DNA of 64,000 bases from Pseudomonas sp. AKS31 (lineage in GTDB: Bacteria; Pseudomonadota; Gammaproteobacteria; Pseudomonadales; Pseudomonadaceae): the NCBI RefSeq assembly GCF_023634765.1, contig NZ_JAMLFX010000002.1, positions 895,738-959,737 on the forward strand. The letters run 5' to 3'. This document shows, piece after piece, positions 50,455 to 58,823 of this stretch. The stretch's first letter is position 1, and each line of letters begins with the position of its first letter. Both the position numbers and the translations under genes were made by a program. Below the pieces are notes generated by a model that had not been told where the DNA came from, did no database searches, and saw only the letters and a program-made list of their open reading frames with translations.

Positions 50455-51219
50455 TTATTCGTTGATTCGCCGGGCGAGGCTGTTGGCGCTCTCGATCAGC
50501 ACCCGGCGATAGTCGTCGTAATTGTTTTTCGCATCGGCCCGTGGCGCGACGATGCACAAGGTGCAAATGGCCACGCCTTGCGCGTCTTTGACCGGCGCGG
50601 CGAAGCAATGGGTAAAGGTGTCGGCAACACTGTCGAAGGAGAAGAAACCGTCGATGCCGGCCTGACGGATCTCCGCGAGAAAGCGTTCCAGCGGCAGACG
50701 TTCGCCGTCGGGCAGGATGAAGTCGTCTTCGTCGATCAGGTCGATGATCTGTTGATCGCTCAAGTGCGCGAGCAGCAGGCGCCCGGAAGCCGTCCACGGG
50801 ATTGGCGCGTTTTCGCCGATGTCGGAGGAAATACGGAAATGCCGCTCGCCATCCTTCATCAGTGCCACCGTGTATTTACGCCCGTTGAGCAGGCACATCT
50901 GCGCGGTTTCATGGGTCTGGCTGACGATCTCCTGCAAGGCGTGATCGGCCTCGCGGCTGAGGTCGAAATGACGCAAATGCGCCTGACCGAGAAAGTACAA
51001 CTGCCGCCCCAGATAGACATGACCGTCCTTGCCTACCGGCTCCAGAATCCGCCGTTCCAGCAACGAAGCGACCAGTTCGTAAACCGTGGATTTCGGGCTG
51101 CCGATGCCGTTGGCGATGTCGTTGGGGCGCAGCGGCTGGCCGATCTCCTTGAGGAAATCGAGAATATCGAACGCCCGGTCCAGACCGCGAGCCCGGCGTT
51201 TGATGGTGTCTTCGGTCAT
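50455..51219 (-). CDS. IclR-family transcriptional regulator
   Basis: A 254-residue regulator. The N-terminal winged helix (ARGLDRAFDILDFLKEIGQPLRPNDIANGIGSPKSTVYELVASLL) is followed by the IclR effector-binding domain (HETAQMCLLNGRKYTVALMKDG ... GVAICTLCIVAPRA). I chose ATG 51219 (MTEDTIK); an ATG five codons upstream is possible. It sits at the head of the PLP-enzyme gene and downstream of the transporter/RidA genes, so it probably controls this catabolic block. Confidence 0.9.
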   Translation of the reverse strand: MTEDTIKRRARGLDRAFDILDFLKEIGQPLRPNDIANGIGSPKSTVYELVASLLERRILEPVGKDGHVYLGRQLYFLGQAHLRHFDLSREADHALQEIVSQTHETAQMCLLNGRKYTVALMKDGERHFRISSDIGENAPIPWTASGRLLLAHLSDQQIIDLIDEDDFILPDGERLPLERFLAEIRQAGIDGFFSFDSVADTFTHCFAAPVKDAQGVAICTLCIVAPRADAKNNYDDYRRVLIESANSLARRINE

Positions 51220-51287
51220 TTCAGTGGTTCCCATTCAAAGTCGCCGGATGGTAACTGGCCCTTGGTGTTGTGTCAGTTGGATTGCTG

Positions 51288-51502
51288 CCCTCACCCCCCG
51301 CCCTCTCCCTGAGGGAGAGGGAGCCTGACTGGATCGATGCACATGTTGTGGTCAGCCGCCAAAATCTGCATCGATGGAGATCAGTCCCCTCTCCCAGAGA
51401 GAAAGAGCCTGGCCGTATCGATGTAAATGTAAGCGTCATACGCAAAATCCACATCGATACAGATCAGTCCCCTCTCCCTTGGGAGAGGGTTAGGGTGAGG
51501 GG
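51288..51502. repeat. Large CT-rich inverted repeat element
   Basis: Outer arms CCCTCACC...CCCTCTCCC and GGGAGAGGG...GGGTGAGGG enclose about 150 bases, with further internal CCCTCTCCC and GATCAGTCCCCTCTCCC copies and two ATCGATG/CATCGAT boxes. It looks like a non-coding mobile-type repeat. A similar element is at 62374. Confidence 0.75.
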
Positions 51503-51528
51503 CTGCGGCCTAAGCAACACAGCAATTT

Positions 51529-51918
51529 TCAAGCCTTCTTCTTGTAGGCGATGCAGTCGATCTCGACCTTGCAATCGACCATCATGCTCGCCTGCACACA
51601 GGCCCGCGCCGGTGCGTGTTCAGGCTTGAAATACTCGCCGAAAACCTTGTTGAAACTGCTGAAATCCCGTGGATCATCCAGCCACACCCCGGCACGCACG
51701 ACATCTTCCAGGCCATAACCGGCCTCTTCGAGAATCGCGATCAGGTTCTTCATGGTCTGGTGAGTCTGCTCGACGATGCCGCCGACAATGATCTCGCCAT
51801 CCACCGCCGGTACCTGGCCGGACACATGCAGCCAGCCATCCGCTTCAACGGCGCGAGCGAAGGGACGGGGCTGGCCGCCCGCGGCGGTGCTGCCGGTGCC
51901 GTAACGGGTAATGCTCAT
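51529..51918 (-). CDS. RidA-family enamine/imine deaminase
   Basis: A 129-residue YjgF/YER057c/UK114 trimer-forming protein. The core LHVSGQVPAVDGEIIVGGIVEQTHQTMKNLIAILEEAG and the C-terminal ARACVQASMMVDCKVEIDCIAY (with the substrate-binding Arg) are present. RidA proteins hydrolyse reactive 2-aminoacrylate-type intermediates. Its placement between an amino acid ABC transporter and a PLP deaminase-like gene fits that role. Confidence 0.92.
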   Translation of the reverse strand: MSITRYGTGSTAAGGQPRPFARAVEADGWLHVSGQVPAVDGEIIVGGIVEQTHQTMKNLIAILEEAGYGLEDVVRAGVWLDDPRDFSSFNKVFGEYFKPEHAPARACVQASMMVDCKVEIDCIAYKKKA

Positions 51919-51946
51919 GGGTACTTCTCCTGATTCAAAACGAAAG

Positions 51947-52738
51947 TTAAAACCGCGTGCTCTTGAGAAACTCAGCCAGACGCGGCGATTGCGGGCGTTC
52001 GAACAGTTCCTTGGGAGGCCCCTGCTCTTCGATCCGCCCCTGATTCATGAAAACGATTTTGTCCGAGACCTCGAACGCAAAACGCATCTCGTGGGTCACC
52101 AGCAACATGGTCATGCCATCTTCGGCCAGGCCCTTGATCACGTTGAGCACTTCGCCAACCAGTTCCGGGTCGAGGGCCGAAGTGACTTCATCAAACAGCA
52201 TCAGGCTCGGGTTCATCGCAATCGCCCGAGCAATCGCCACGCGCTGTTGCTGACCGCCGGACAACTGGCCGGGAAAGTGATTGCGCCGCTCCAGCAAGCC
52301 GACGCGCTCCAGCCATTTTTCCGCGAGGACGACGGCTTCGTCCTTGTGCATCTTCTTCACCTTGAGCAGGCCCAGGGTAACGTTCTGCAACGCAGTCAGA
52401 TGCGGGAACAGGTTGAACTGCTGGAACGCCATGCCGGTCATTGCACGATGGCGGGCGATGACTTTTTCTGCATGCCGGACACGCTTGCCGTTGACCTCGT
52501 CATAGCCGATGGATTCGCCGTCGAGCAGGATCTGCCCGCCCTGGAATTCTTCGAGCATGTTCACGCAACGCAGCAGCGTGGTCTTGCCCGAACCGCTGGA
52601 ACCGATCAGCGTCACCACGTTGCCGCGCTGCATGCTCAGGTCGACACCCTTGAGCACTTCGACCGCGCCGTACTGTTTGTGTAGGCCACGTATGTCCAGC
52701 AACGCCTGATTCTGTGGGGAAACTTGAGCTTGAGTCAT
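51947..52738 (-). CDS. Polar amino acid ABC transporter ATPase
   Basis: A 263-residue ATPase of the GlnQ/HisP class. Walker A is GSSGSGKTT, the signature is [15 protein letters not shown] and Walker B is [12 protein letters not shown]. It overlaps the permease gene by 4 bases. The transported amino acid is not defined by the sequence. Confidence 0.94.
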   Translation of the reverse strand: MTQAQVSPQNQALLDIRGLHKQYGAVEVLKGVDLSMQRGNVVTLIGSSGSGKTTLLRCVNMLEEFQGGQILLDGESIGYDEVNGKRVRHAEKVIARHRAMTGMAFQQFNLFPHLTALQNVTLGLLKVKKMHKDEAVVLAEKWLERVGLLERRNHFPGQLSGGQQQRVAIARAIAMNPSLMLFDEVTSALDPELVGEVLNVIKGLAEDGMTMLLVTHEMRFAFEVSDKIVFMNQGRIEEQGPPKELFERPQSPRLAEFLKSTRF

Positions 52739-53397
52739 GGCAAGGCCACCCGCTTTTCAATGTGCCGGCCGAGTAATTCGATGCCGTAGTTGATGACGAA
52801 GAACAGAAAACCGGCGAACAGGTAGAACTCCAGAGTCATGAAGTTCCGGGCGATGATCTGTTGCGTGCTGAGCAGCAATTCGGCGACGCCGATCACCGAG
52901 AGCAAGGTCGAAGCCTTGACGATTTCCGTGGACGAGTTGACCCAGGTCGGCAGGATCTGCCGCAGCGCCTGTGGCAACAATACGTAGCCAAGGGATTGAT
53001 AGAACGTCAGGCCGATGGCCTGGCTCGCCTCCATCTGCCCGCGCGGCAACGCTTGCAGCGCACCGCGAACAATCTCGGCAACGTGGGAACCGCAGAACAG
53101 CGTCAGGCCCAAGGCCCCGGCCTGAAACGCGCTGATCTGCCAGCCGAGTGCCGGCGCCATATAGAAGCAGGCCAGCACCAGCACGAACACCGGTGTGCCG
53201 CGAATCAGGTCAACGTAAAAACGGAACGGTGCGCGCATCCAGAACTTGCCATACGTCAGCACCAGACCGGTGACCACGCCGAGGATCGTGCCGAACAGGA
53301 TCGCCAGCGCCGACACTTGCACACTGGTCAAAAAGCCCTGCCAGAGCGGCTCGCGCGCCACCCACAACTCATGTAACCAACTGGGCGATTCGTACAT
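52735..53397 (-). CDS. Polar amino acid ABC transporter permease
   Basis: A 220-residue HisM/GlnP-type permease with five hydrophobic segments. The EAA loop is [28 protein letters not shown]. It is followed, with a 4-base overlap, by the ATPase. Confidence 0.93.
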   Translation of the reverse strand: MYESPSWLHELWVAREPLWQGFLTSVQVSALAILFGTILGVVTGLVLTYGKFWMRAPFRFYVDLIRGTPVFVLVLACFYMAPALGWQISAFQAGALGLTLFCGSHVAEIVRGALQALPRGQMEASQAIGLTFYQSLGYVLLPQALRQILPTWVNSSTEIVKASTLLSVIGVAELLLSTQQIIARNFMTLEFYLFAGFLFFVINYGIELLGRHIEKRVALP

Positions 53398-53406
53398 CGC
53401 AGCCTC

Positions 53407-54069
53407 CTATCGGCGGATCGCCAGACGCTGCTCGAGGTAACGCAGCAGCATGGCAATGAGGTAACAGGCCGCGACATACAACGCCGTGGTCACCAGCCAG
53501 GTTTCAATCACCCGGTAGCTCTCGACGTTGATCTTGCGCGCGTAATAGGTCAGCTCCGGCACCGCAATCGCGGCGGCCAGCGAGGTGTCCTTGAACAGCG
53601 AAATGAAGTTGTTCGACAGCGCCGGCAAGACATTGCGCAACATCACCGGCACGGTGACGTAGGCCTTGACCTGCCACTCGCCGAGACCGATGGCCAGCCC
53701 GGCTTCGCGCTGCCCTTTGGGGATACTCAGCAAGCCACCACGGAAGACTTCGGTCAGGTACGCCCCGGCATACAACGACAGCGTAATGATGAACGAGGGA
53801 ATCTTGTCCAGACGAATGCCCAGGCTTGGCAACGCAAAGTAGATCAACAGAATCAACACCAGAATCGGCGTGTTACGCACCACCGTGACGTACACCGAAG
53901 CCAGCATCCGCAAGGCGCGATGCTTGGAGAGCAAGGCAAACGCCATCAGCAGGCCGATCACACAGCCGATCGCGATCGACACCAGCGCCAGTTCAAGACC
54001 CAGACCGAGCCCCGCCAGCAAGGTGTCGAAATCGCGCCACACGGCGGCAAAGTTCAACTGATAGTTCAT
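53407..54069 (-). CDS. Polar amino acid ABC transporter permease
   Basis: A 220-residue permease paralogous to the next one. The EAA loop is EAGLAIGLGEWQVKAYVTVPVMLRNVLP. It lies 9 bases before its partner; the two form the transmembrane dimer. Confidence 0.93.
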   Translation of the reverse strand: MNYQLNFAAVWRDFDTLLAGLGLGLELALVSIAIGCVIGLLMAFALLSKHRALRMLASVYVTVVRNTPILVLILLIYFALPSLGIRLDKIPSFIITLSLYAGAYLTEVFRGGLLSIPKGQREAGLAIGLGEWQVKAYVTVPVMLRNVLPALSNNFISLFKDTSLAAAIAVPELTYYARKINVESYRVIETWLVTTALYVAACYLIAMLLRYLEQRLAIRR

Positions 54070-54120
54070 GGTCAGCAGTACCTTGAGCGGGGCGACTTTA
54101 ATCGCCCCACTCTCACGGGA

Positions 54121-54969
54121 TCATTTGAATTCGACAGGGAAACCGATGGCTGGGGACGGCAGATCTACACCGAACCATTGTTTGAATGACGCCGCGTAGG
54201 TCGGGAATTCAACGCCGGTCATGGCTTCATGCAATGCGGTGTTGACGAAGTTCAGCCAGTCCTGATCGCCGCGTTTCACCGCGCACGCGTAGGTTTGCGG
54301 ACTCCACGCGTAGCTTGGGCTGCGGTAGCGGCCAGGGTTCTGCACCATCAGGTATTTGACCGAGGACTGGTCGGTGGCGGCGGCATCGGCGCGACCGGAG
54401 TTCACCGCCTGATACATCAGATCGACACTGTCGTACTGATCGACCTTAGCTTTTGGCAACGCCTGATGCACCAGCTCTTCGGCATAGACGTTTTGCAGCA
54501 CGGCCACGGTGACGCTGTCGCCGGCGGCTTGCAGGTCTTCGATTTCCTTGTACTTGCTGTTGTTCGGCAGCAGGAGGCCAACGCCTTCGCGGTAGTACGG
54601 CAGGGTGAACGCCACTTGCTGCGCGCGGCTGGCGGTGACGGTGATGAACTGGCAGCTCATGTCGACCTTGTCGGTGAGCAGGTTGGGAATCCGCGCATCG
54701 GACGACTGCACCACGAACTCGACTTTGCTCGGGTCGTTGAACAGACCTTTGGCGACGATCCGCGCGATGTCGATATCGAAGCCCTGCAACTTGCCGTCCG
54801 CGCCCTGAAAGTGCCACGGCGCATTGGTGCTGCCGGTGCCCACGATCAACTTGCCACGGGCCAGAACACTGTCGAGCTTGCTGTCGGCTGCCTGGGCCAT
54901 ACCCATGACAGCGGACGAAGCCGCAAGAACAAGAACACACACTTTGAACAACGAAGGACGGCGATGCAT
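54121..54969 (-). CDS. Polar amino acid ABC transporter substrate-binding protein
   Basis: A 282-residue periplasmic binding protein. Residues 1-27 form a signal peptide (...VMGMAQAADSK). LDSVLARGKLIVGTGSTNAPWHF and GKLQGFDIDIARIVAKGLF are the standard SBP family 3 strands, with ligand-contact residues in SSDARIPNLLTDKVDM. I chose ATG 54969 with GGAG 8 bases upstream; a GTG three codons earlier is possible. It is the first gene of the transporter unit. Confidence 0.92.
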   Translation of the reverse strand: MHRRPSLFKVCVLVLAASSAVMGMAQAADSKLDSVLARGKLIVGTGSTNAPWHFQGADGKLQGFDIDIARIVAKGLFNDPSKVEFVVQSSDARIPNLLTDKVDMSCQFITVTASRAQQVAFTLPYYREGVGLLLPNNSKYKEIEDLQAAGDSVTVAVLQNVYAEELVHQALPKAKVDQYDSVDLMYQAVNSGRADAAATDQSSVKYLMVQNPGRYRSPSYAWSPQTYACAVKRGDQDWLNFVNTALHEAMTGVEFPTYAASFKQWFGVDLPSPAIGFPVEFK

Positions 54970-54992
54970 GGCAAGCACTCCAGGATGGTGTT

Positions 54993-55032
54993 TATTCCGC
55001 TATACCGGAACACGGTTTGTTACTACGGAATA
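54993..55032 (-). promoter_or_regulatory. Candidate operator of the transporter/catabolic operon
   Basis: TTCCG-N6-CGGAA (54995-55010) lies 25 bases before the binding-protein start, and a further CGGAATA (55026-55032) pairs with TATTCCG (54993-54999). Inverted TTCCG/CGGAA boxes are typical of IclR-family operators, and an IclR gene is in the cluster. Confidence 0.45.
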
Positions 55033-55290
55033 GACAGCAGAAAGTGTGCCATAGCTTTGGCGGAAAAACCCGGTTACCGGGAAAAATTAATTGGCTCAAA
55101 GACTTAGCTGGCGGATCACCGCGCGACTATTCCCAATAGCAGGGTGGCCTTCGCTACTGAAGGCAATCAATTGGGAAGTAACGTCACATTCAAGGGCATG
55201 TGCGCGACCAATTGATGCACACATAGAGCAATGAATCGGACTTGAAAAACGGACTGAGTGCAGGTGACCGTTCATCGGATTTGCGGCTCG
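55033..55290. other. Intergenic region without gene
   Basis: The divergent space between the transporter and the CBM/thioredoxin trio. I see no RNA gene or coding frame with a ribosome site. The lux-box-like site follows at 55291. Confidence 0.5.
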
Positions 55291-55310
55291 ACCTGTCAGA
55301 GTTGACAGTT
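55291..55310 (+). promoter_or_regulatory. Lux-box-like palindrome
   Basis: ACCTGTCAGAGTTGACAGTT has the 6-8-6 layout of LuxR-family lux boxes (ACCTGT-N8-ACAGGT) with a single mismatch in the last half-site. It is centred 93 bases before the ATG at 55394. A transcription start near 55343 would put the box at about -42, as in LuxR-activated promoters. No luxI or luxR gene is in the window. Confidence 0.55.
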
Positions 55311-55393
55311 GTTGACCGGTGAGTTGATAGGCCTACTGGTTTGGACCGAACGGGTCAGGAATCGAACTCAAAATCTCAATAAGGACTTTTGAA

Positions 55394-55801
55394 ATGGCCA
55401 ATCTGATTAAAAACGGTGATTTCGCCAATCAAGGCGACCACTGGACCGCAACAAATCCAACAAACGTCAGTTATGTGAATGGTCACTGCATTATCGCCAC
55501 ACCTGACTCCATCAGTCAGGACGTTAAGCTGGGCAACGGAGGTGGCGGGCTATTTATGGTGTTTGCAAGAATGAAAACACTACGTGGTTATGCTGGCCGT
55601 ATCACTGTTCAGCCCATTCCGACAGGAGATCCGGTTTACCTTGAGGTCGGCGGGCAACAGCAGGAATGGACACTCCAATGGCAAATCTTCACTGCGCCGC
55701 TTGCAACACTCGCGTTCAAAGTCACAGCCGAATCCAATGATGGCACGTTTGATGAACTCGGCTCTTACTTCGGCGATATCACGCTATCCAAGTTGCTCTG
55801 A
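55394..55801 (+). CDS. CBM-like beta-sandwich protein, copy A
   Basis: A 135-residue protein starting MANLIKNGDFANQGDHWTAT, the opening seen in CenC/CBM4-9-type carbohydrate-binding modules. It is predicted all-beta, without signal peptide, membrane segment or catalytic motif. It is paralogous to the gene at 56387: both share NLIKNG(D/E)F, the HW core, a QD/QE strand, ARMKT and a final hydrophobic strand. AAGGACTTTTGAA precedes the ATG. It has its own terminator and a lux-box-like site upstream. Lectin-like binding is inference. Confidence 0.75.
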   Translation: MANLIKNGDFANQGDHWTATNPTNVSYVNGHCIIATPDSISQDVKLGNGGGGLFMVFARMKTLRGYAGRITVQPIPTGDPVYLEVGGQQQEWTLQWQIFTAPLATLAFKVTAESNDGTFDELGSYFGDITLSKLL

Positions 55802-55813
55802 GCCAACGCGATT

Positions 55814-55853
55814 AAAAGCGAGCGTTCTTTCACATCGCAAAAGCTCGCTTTTT
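55814..55853 (+). terminator. Terminator after CBM-like copy A
   Basis: AAAAGCGAGC and GCTCGCTTTT pair over 10 bp with a 19-base loop and a T tail. Readthrough would be needed for co-transcription with the thioredoxin-fold gene 43 bases later. Confidence 0.75.
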
Positions 55854-55895
55854 ACCGTGAACGCACCAGCGCTGTATTCCGAGAGAGGAGTTTCA

Positions 55896-56327
55896 ATGAA
55901 CTCGACAATCCCTTTCGAAGCCTTGCCGGCCACCTATCGAAAAACACTGAAAACCTGGCGCCCGGTAATCCTCTATTTCGCTAACGAACATTGCCCCGCC
56001 TGCGAGTGGGCCGGTCCGGTGTTTCGTCAGACGGCCGAGCCGTACCGACACCGCGCCAATATCTACATGCTCAATACCAGCGAGTCCCCACGCCATCCGC
56101 TGGTCACCGGCACGCCCACCGTGCTGTTTTACAAGAACGGCAGACTGGTGAAAAAACTCAAAGGCATCGGCACCGAAGCAACCCTCGCACGGGATTTCGC
56201 CGAGCACATCGGCAAGACCAAAGCGCCCGTTGCGCCCCGTAAACGAATACATGATCTGCCTTGGCTGCGGCAGACTCTTCGCACTTTGCGCACCGTTGCG
56301 CGTGCGCGCTTGCGCAGCCACTGCTGA
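55896..56327 (+). CDS. Thioredoxin-fold protein with CPAC active site
   Basis: A 143-residue protein. The thioredoxin fold spans about 15-110: VILYFANEHCPACEWAGPVF carries the CPAC redox pair (Cys33 and Cys36), and TGTPTVLFYKNGRLVKKLKG supplies the cis-Pro loop. The C-terminal 30 residues are an Arg-rich tail (RTLRTVARARLRSHC) not seen in ordinary thioredoxin. No signal peptide. GAGGAG lies 6 bases before the ATG. It sits between two CBM-like paralogues, 60 bases before the second, so a role in their folding or redox state is possible. Confidence 0.82.
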   Translation: MNSTIPFEALPATYRKTLKTWRPVILYFANEHCPACEWAGPVFRQTAEPYRHRANIYMLNTSESPRHPLVTGTPTVLFYKNGRLVKKLKGIGTEATLARDFAEHIGKTKAPVAPRKRIHDLPWLRQTLRTLRTVARARLRSHC

Positions 56328-56386
56328 ACAGGCTGGCTGAAGGTTTCGAAGCAGCGTTAACCAAAAAGTCTCAGGGAGAGTTGGAC

Positions 56387-56848
56387 ATGACGAATCTGAT
56401 CAAGAACGGCGAGTTCTATGAGGGGGCAAAACATTGGTCAGTGACCCATCCAGAGCACGTGAGCTTTAATGAAGATGACTGCATGATCGCCTCACCCGGG
56501 TTCCTCAGTCAGGAGATCTTTTTCCAGTCTGAAGCCGAAGAATATGCACTGTCCGCCAGAATGAAGACTACCCGCGACTTCACCGCTCGCGTTGTTTTGA
56601 CGTTACATCCTGCTGGCGACGAACTTGAGCTGGAGCTGACAGACGATTCAAATTGGCAAGTGTTGACCGATTGGATCCTCGCGCCACCCGGCACGACAAG
56701 AGCCACGATCACCCTCCAGGCAGACGGCGCTACCGGCGTCGCTGCTTCGCAATTTGGCAGTCTGGTGCTGCTGAGTCTGGACAAAAGAAAACCGAACAAC
56801 GTTTTGGCGGGAATTGTCGCGTGGTGGCGATCGCTTTTCAGAGTTTGA
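56387..56848 (+). CDS. CBM-like beta-sandwich protein, copy B
   Basis: A 153-residue paralogue of the 55394 product, starting MTNLIKNGEFYEGAKHWSVT. It has ARMKTTRDFTARVVLTLHPAGDELELELTDD and a C-terminal extension NNVLAGIVAWWRSLFRV that is Trp-rich and amphipathic, which copy A lacks. GGGAGAG lies 9 bases before the ATG. No signal peptide. The C-terminal amphipathic helix may contact membrane. Function unknown. Confidence 0.75.
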   Translation: MTNLIKNGEFYEGAKHWSVTHPEHVSFNEDDCMIASPGFLSQEIFFQSEAEEYALSARMKTTRDFTARVVLTLHPAGDELELELTDDSNWQVLTDWILAPPGTTRATITLQADGATGVAASQFGSLVLLSLDKRKPNNVLAGIVAWWRSLFRV

Positions 56849-56880
56849 GGGAAAATCCGCAGTCTTGAACTTTCTACGCA

Positions 56881-56934
56881 TTCGCGAGCAGGCGCGCTCC
56901 CACATTGGAAACGCATTCCACCGTGGGAGCGAGA
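56881..56934. repeat. REP pair, GCGAGC(A/C)GGCTCGCTCCCAC family
   Basis: A 24-base REP unit (56881-56904) and a shortened inverted copy (56923-56934). Same family as at 60556 and 63926. It lies after CBM-like copy B. Confidence 0.8.
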
Positions 56935-56945
56935 GAACTCAAGTA

Positions 56946-58505
56946 TTACGCAAGCGCACGCACCAACAACACCCGCGTCACCCGTCGTTCTTCCACCGCT
57001 TTGACCGTCATCTGCCAGCCCTCAAGTTCCAGACGATCACCGATGACCGGCAAGCGATCCAGCAGGCTCATGACCAACCCGGCCAGGGTTTGATAGTCCT
57101 CGGTCGGTTGCGCACCAAAGCCTGTGCGCTCACGCACACGCATCAAGTTCAGCGCGCCGCTGACCACGAACCCGCCCTGCTCCTCGACCACGTCCGGGCC
57201 TTCGATTTCGCTGGCATCGGGCAACTCGCCGGCAATCGATTCGAGGATGTCGGTCATGGTCAACACCCCGACGAAATCACCGAATTCGTTGACCACAAAA
57301 GCAATGTGGGTCGAGGCGGCGCGCATCTGCTCCAGCGCATTCAGAATCGAATAGCTGTCGAGCAAATTGATGGTCTTGCGTGCCAGATGTTCCAGGTTCG
57401 GCTCGGTGCCGGCCAGGTACTCCTTGAGCAGTTCTTTCTTGTGCACAAAGCCCAGCGGCTCATCCACCGCACCGTTGCGAATCAACGGCAGACGCGAGTA
57501 GGACGAGTGCATCAAGCGCGTACGAATCGCCTCGCGATCTTCGGCCAGATCAAGCGTGTCGACATCGGCGCGCACGGTCATCAGCCCGCGAATCGGGCGT
57601 TCGGCCAGTTGCAGCACGCCGCTGATCATCACCCGTTCGCGACGGTCGAACAGTTCGGCACTTGGCGCGTCACCGTCGTCGAGCAAATCGGAAATTTCCT
57701 CGCCGACCTCTTCCGCCGCCAGCTTGCGTCCGCCCAGCAAGCGCATGACCGCGTGCGCCGTGCGTTCACGTATCGGCCGCAGCCCTTGCATCGAGCGCTT
57801 GCGGCGAGCCCGGGCGATCTGGTTGAACACCTCGATCAGAATCGAAAAACCGATGGCGGCGTACAGATAACCTTTCGGAATGTGGAAGCCCAGACCTTCA
57901 GCCGTCAGGGCAAAACCGATCATCATCAGGAAGCCCAGACACAGCATGATCACCGTCGGATGCGCGTTGACGAAGCGTGTCAGCGGTTTGCTGGCGACAA
58001 TCATCAAGCCGATCGAGATGATCACCGCGATCATCATCACCGCCAGTTCATCGACCATGCCCACGGCCGTGATCACCGCATCGAGGGAGAACACTGCGTC
58101 GAGCACCACAATTTGCGCGACGATCGGCCAGAACATCGCATAAGCGGCGCTGGTCGTGCGTTCGCCGATGTGGCCCTCAAGGCGCTCGTGCAATTCCATG
58201 GTGGCCTTGAACAGCAGGAACACACCACCGAACAGCATGATCAGGTCGCGACCGGAGAAGCTCTTGCCGAACACCTCGAACAATGGCTGAGTCAACGTCA
58301 CCAGCCAGGAAATACTCGCCAACAGGCCAAGACGCATGATCAGCGCCAACGACAGGCCGATAATCCGCGCACGGTCACGCTGATGCGGCGGCAGTTTGTC
58401 CGCCAGAATTGCGATGAACACCAGGTTGTCGATACCCAGCACCAGTTCCAGCACGATCAATGTCAACAAGCCCAACCAGGCTGTGGGATCCGCTAACCAT
58501 TCCAT
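56946..58505 (-). CDS. TerC-family membrane protein with CBS and CorC/HlyC domains
   Basis: A 519-residue protein. Residues 1-235 are the TerC domain, with about seven membrane segments and conserved acidic residues ([25 protein letters not shown]). A CBS pair (about 300-420) and a C-terminal CorC/HlyC domain (about 435-515) follow. E. coli YoaE has the same layout. TerC proteins are linked to metal-ion (Mn) export and membrane protein metallation. It is single, with a 51-residue upstream ORF on the same strand. Confidence 0.93.
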   Translation of the reverse strand: MEWLADPTAWLGLLTLIVLELVLGIDNLVFIAILADKLPPHQRDRARIIGLSLALIMRLGLLASISWLVTLTQPLFEVFGKSFSGRDLIMLFGGVFLLFKATMELHERLEGHIGERTTSAAYAMFWPIVAQIVVLDAVFSLDAVITAVGMVDELAVMMIAVIISIGLMIVASKPLTRFVNAHPTVIMLCLGFLMMIGFALTAEGLGFHIPKGYLYAAIGFSILIEVFNQIARARRKRSMQGLRPIRERTAHAVMRLLGGRKLAAEEVGEEISDLLDDGDAPSAELFDRRERVMISGVLQLAERPIRGLMTVRADVDTLDLAEDREAIRTRLMHSSYSRLPLIRNGAVDEPLGFVHKKELLKEYLAGTEPNLEHLARKTINLLDSYSILNALEQMRAASTHIAFVVNEFGDFVGVLTMTDILESIAGELPDASEIEGPDVVEEQGGFVVSGALNLMRVRERTGFGAQPTEDYQTLAGLVMSLLDRLPVIGDRLELEGWQMTVKAVEERRVTRVLLVRALA

Positions 58506-58532
58506 AAAACGTCTCTATCTCTCTCGATGAAT

Positions 58533-58688
58533 TCAGGCTGCCGGACACGGCAAAGCGCAACGCGAAGGCTCTGGGGCCGCGTTGGCAACGATAGTCGGAT
58601 GTCGGAAAACCGGATGCTGCGAGTGCGTCAAGACCGCGCCATGGCGCGAGGGGAAGCGGTAACTGGGAGGCTCCGAGAGGGTGTTCAT
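58533..58688 (-). CDS. Upstream ORF of TerC gene, 51 residues
   Basis: MNTLSEPPSYRFPSRHGAVL... ends CPAA 27 bases before the TerC start. AGGA precedes the ATG by 7 bases. It has four His and three Cys among many Pro and Ser. It may be a regulatory leader; the region does not match the yybP-ykoY riboswitch found before some TerC genes. It could also be chance. Confidence 0.35.
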   Translation of the reverse strand: MNTLSEPPSYRFPSRHGAVLTHSQHPVFRHPTIVANAAPEPSRCALPCPAA

Positions 58689-58788
58689 GTAGGTCCTGAA
58701 TGAAAAACGGCCTTGGAGCGTACAGGCTTTGGGAACATTTCCTACAGCGGCAAATCATTTCAAAATCTGTAACAGCCTTCCAGATTTC

Positions 58789-58817
58789 CCTGTAGGAGCT
58801 GCGGCAGCTCCTACAGG
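58789..58817. repeat. Single collapsed REP palindrome
   Basis: CCTGTAGGAGCTGC-G-GCAGCTCCTACAGG is a perfect 14-bp palindrome, a shortened member of the GTAGGAGCTGC family. It sits just past the stop of the PLD-family gene. Confidence 0.85.
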
Positions 58818-58823
58818 ACGGTG

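Larger units (their letters stand above)
58506..58823. other. Intergenic region, 318 bases
   Basis: The region upstream of the TerC gene. It holds a 51-residue upstream ORF (58533-58688) and a REP palindrome (58789-58817). I find no known riboswitch. Confidence 0.5.

Noticed and set aside
56814..58496. A 560-residue plus-strand frame opposite the TerC gene
   Set aside because: His/Gln-rich shadow of a well-supported membrane protein.
58506..58700. yybP-ykoY manganese riboswitch upstream of TerC gene
   Set aside because: I could not find its conserved internal-loop sequences in the minus-strand leader.
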